In this document: positions 6,801-6,942 of the stretch, piece after piece
Layout of the letters: the number at the start of each line of letters is the position of its first letter
Position numbering within the stretch: the stretch's first letter is position 1
Assembly: GCA_902490355.1 (NCBI GenBank)
Contig: CABUDN010000130.1
Location: 1 to 6,942 of the forward strand
Length of the DNA stretch: 6,942 bases
Direction: 5' to 3'
DNA from: an uncultured Oscillibacter sp.
GTDB lineage: Bacteria; Bacillota; Clostridia; Oscillospirales; Oscillospiraceae
The notes under the pieces: model-generated
The model's input: the letters and a program-made list of their open reading frames with translations, nothing else
What the model was told of the DNA's origin: nothing
The model's database searches: none
Translations under genes and position numbers: made by a program

Positions 6801-6823
6801 CGACGCCGCTAATGTAAACGAAG
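6769..6823. other. Candidate attachment site (attL-like) spanning the sigK break
   Basis: CTTCGTTT (6769-6776) and AAACGAAG (6816-6823) are perfect 8-bp inverted arms. Their centre is base 6796, inside the last sense codon before the frame departs from SigK (GTA 6795-6797, TAG 6798-6800). A site of about 50 bp with symmetric outer arms and an asymmetric centre fits large serine recombinase attachment sites. The left half would be host sigK DNA and the right half element DNA. The geometry is seen directly; the function is inferred, and the inner bases show little symmetry. Confidence 0.45.
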
Positions 6824-6942
6824 CCCGGAAAGCCTGATGTAGACTGGCTTTCCGGGCTTCATGCGTGACTTGAAATGCGATCCCCCAGGAAATCTGGGAA
6901 GCCCGCTATAAGGATGACGGAACAAATGTGGCAGACGGCTAT
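6798..6942. mobile_element. Inferred left end of a skin-like element inserted in sigK (partial)
   Basis: From 6798 the sequence no longer encodes SigK in any frame, and the expected SRIEK-coding bases are absent on both strands up to the window end. The 145 bases contain a short inverted repeat TAGCG/CGCTA (6798-6802, 6807-6811), a 15-bp hairpin and no convincing gene. In B. subtilis, C. difficile and other spore formers, sigK is split by elements excised in the mother cell by an element-borne serine recombinase. Here the recombinase and right end would lie outside the window. An ordinary disruptive insertion, or a deletion with loss of sporulation, would look the same from this side. Confidence 0.5.
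6820..6860. terminator. Perfect 15-bp hairpin just after the sigK fragment
   Basis: GAAGCCCGGAAAGCC (6820-6834) pairs perfectly with GGCTTTCCGGGCTTC (6846-6860) around an 11-base loop. It lies 19 bases beyond the sigK stop. Neither side has a good U-tract: ATGCGTGACTTG on the + strand, GTTTACATT on the - strand. It may end transcription of the truncated sigK, or of a leftward gene inside the element whose frame would stop at 6859-6861. Its left arm overlaps the right arm of the candidate attachment site. Confidence 0.6.

Noticed and set aside
6798..6942. Simple frameshift at the end of sigK
   Set aside because: None of the other two forward frames after 6798 encodes SRIEK or any SigK-like C-terminus, so a small indel cannot explain the truncation.

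Overview
The window looks like a chromosomal segment of an anaerobic, endospore-forming member of the Clostridia, most likely the Oscillospiraceae and relatives (Flavonifractor/Intestinimonas/Oscillibacter type). This is inferred from the GC-rich genes, strong AGGAGG-type ribosome binding sites, a clostridial-type SecA with an added helix-rich segment in its second half, and a sporulation sigma factor. No genus can be fixed from the sequence alone.

Layout. On the + strand, secA (about 38-2788) is followed by a stable hairpin without a U-tract. Next comes pgeF (2890-3711), a multicopper-laccase-fold purine nucleoside phosphorylase / peptidoglycan editing factor. Its stop codon overlaps the start of a lipoprotein gene (3708-5243), a family 5 extracellular solute-binding protein with no permease genes nearby. 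A perfect 18-bp hairpin with a U-rich tail (5255-5304) closes this run. On the - strand, a promoter near 6060-6088 drives a two-gene unit: a small GIY-YIG nuclease-fold protein (5709-6035) and a NimA-like FMN-binding PPOX-fold protein (5312-5782), overlapping by 74 bp. The divergent intergenic region (6036-6167) holds a nested palindrome.

The most interesting feature is at the right edge. The + strand gene at 6168-6800 is the mother-cell sporulation sigma factor SigK, with a hydrophobic pro-sequence and intact regions 2 and 3. It stops abruptly inside the recognition helix of region 4.2: the frame reads ...GISRSYV and then TAG, where intact SigK continues SRIEK.... The following 142 bases do not encode the missing C-terminus in any frame. 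This is the arrangement expected when sigK is split by a 'skin'-type element that is excised by a serine recombinase in the mother cell during sporulation. An 8-bp inverted repeat (CTTCGTTT/AAACGAAG) is centred exactly on the break, as an attachment site would be. The recombinase and the 3' part of sigK would lie beyond the window, so the element itself is inferred. The insertion point, in the recognition helix close to the 3' end, differs from the mid-gene position in Bacillus subtilis.

The rest is housekeeping or accessory: protein export (SecA), purine/cell-wall metabolite repair (PgeF), solute binding and a redox flavoprotein. I see no tRNA, rRNA, CRISPR array or phage genes. No gene-free stretch exceeds 300 bases.
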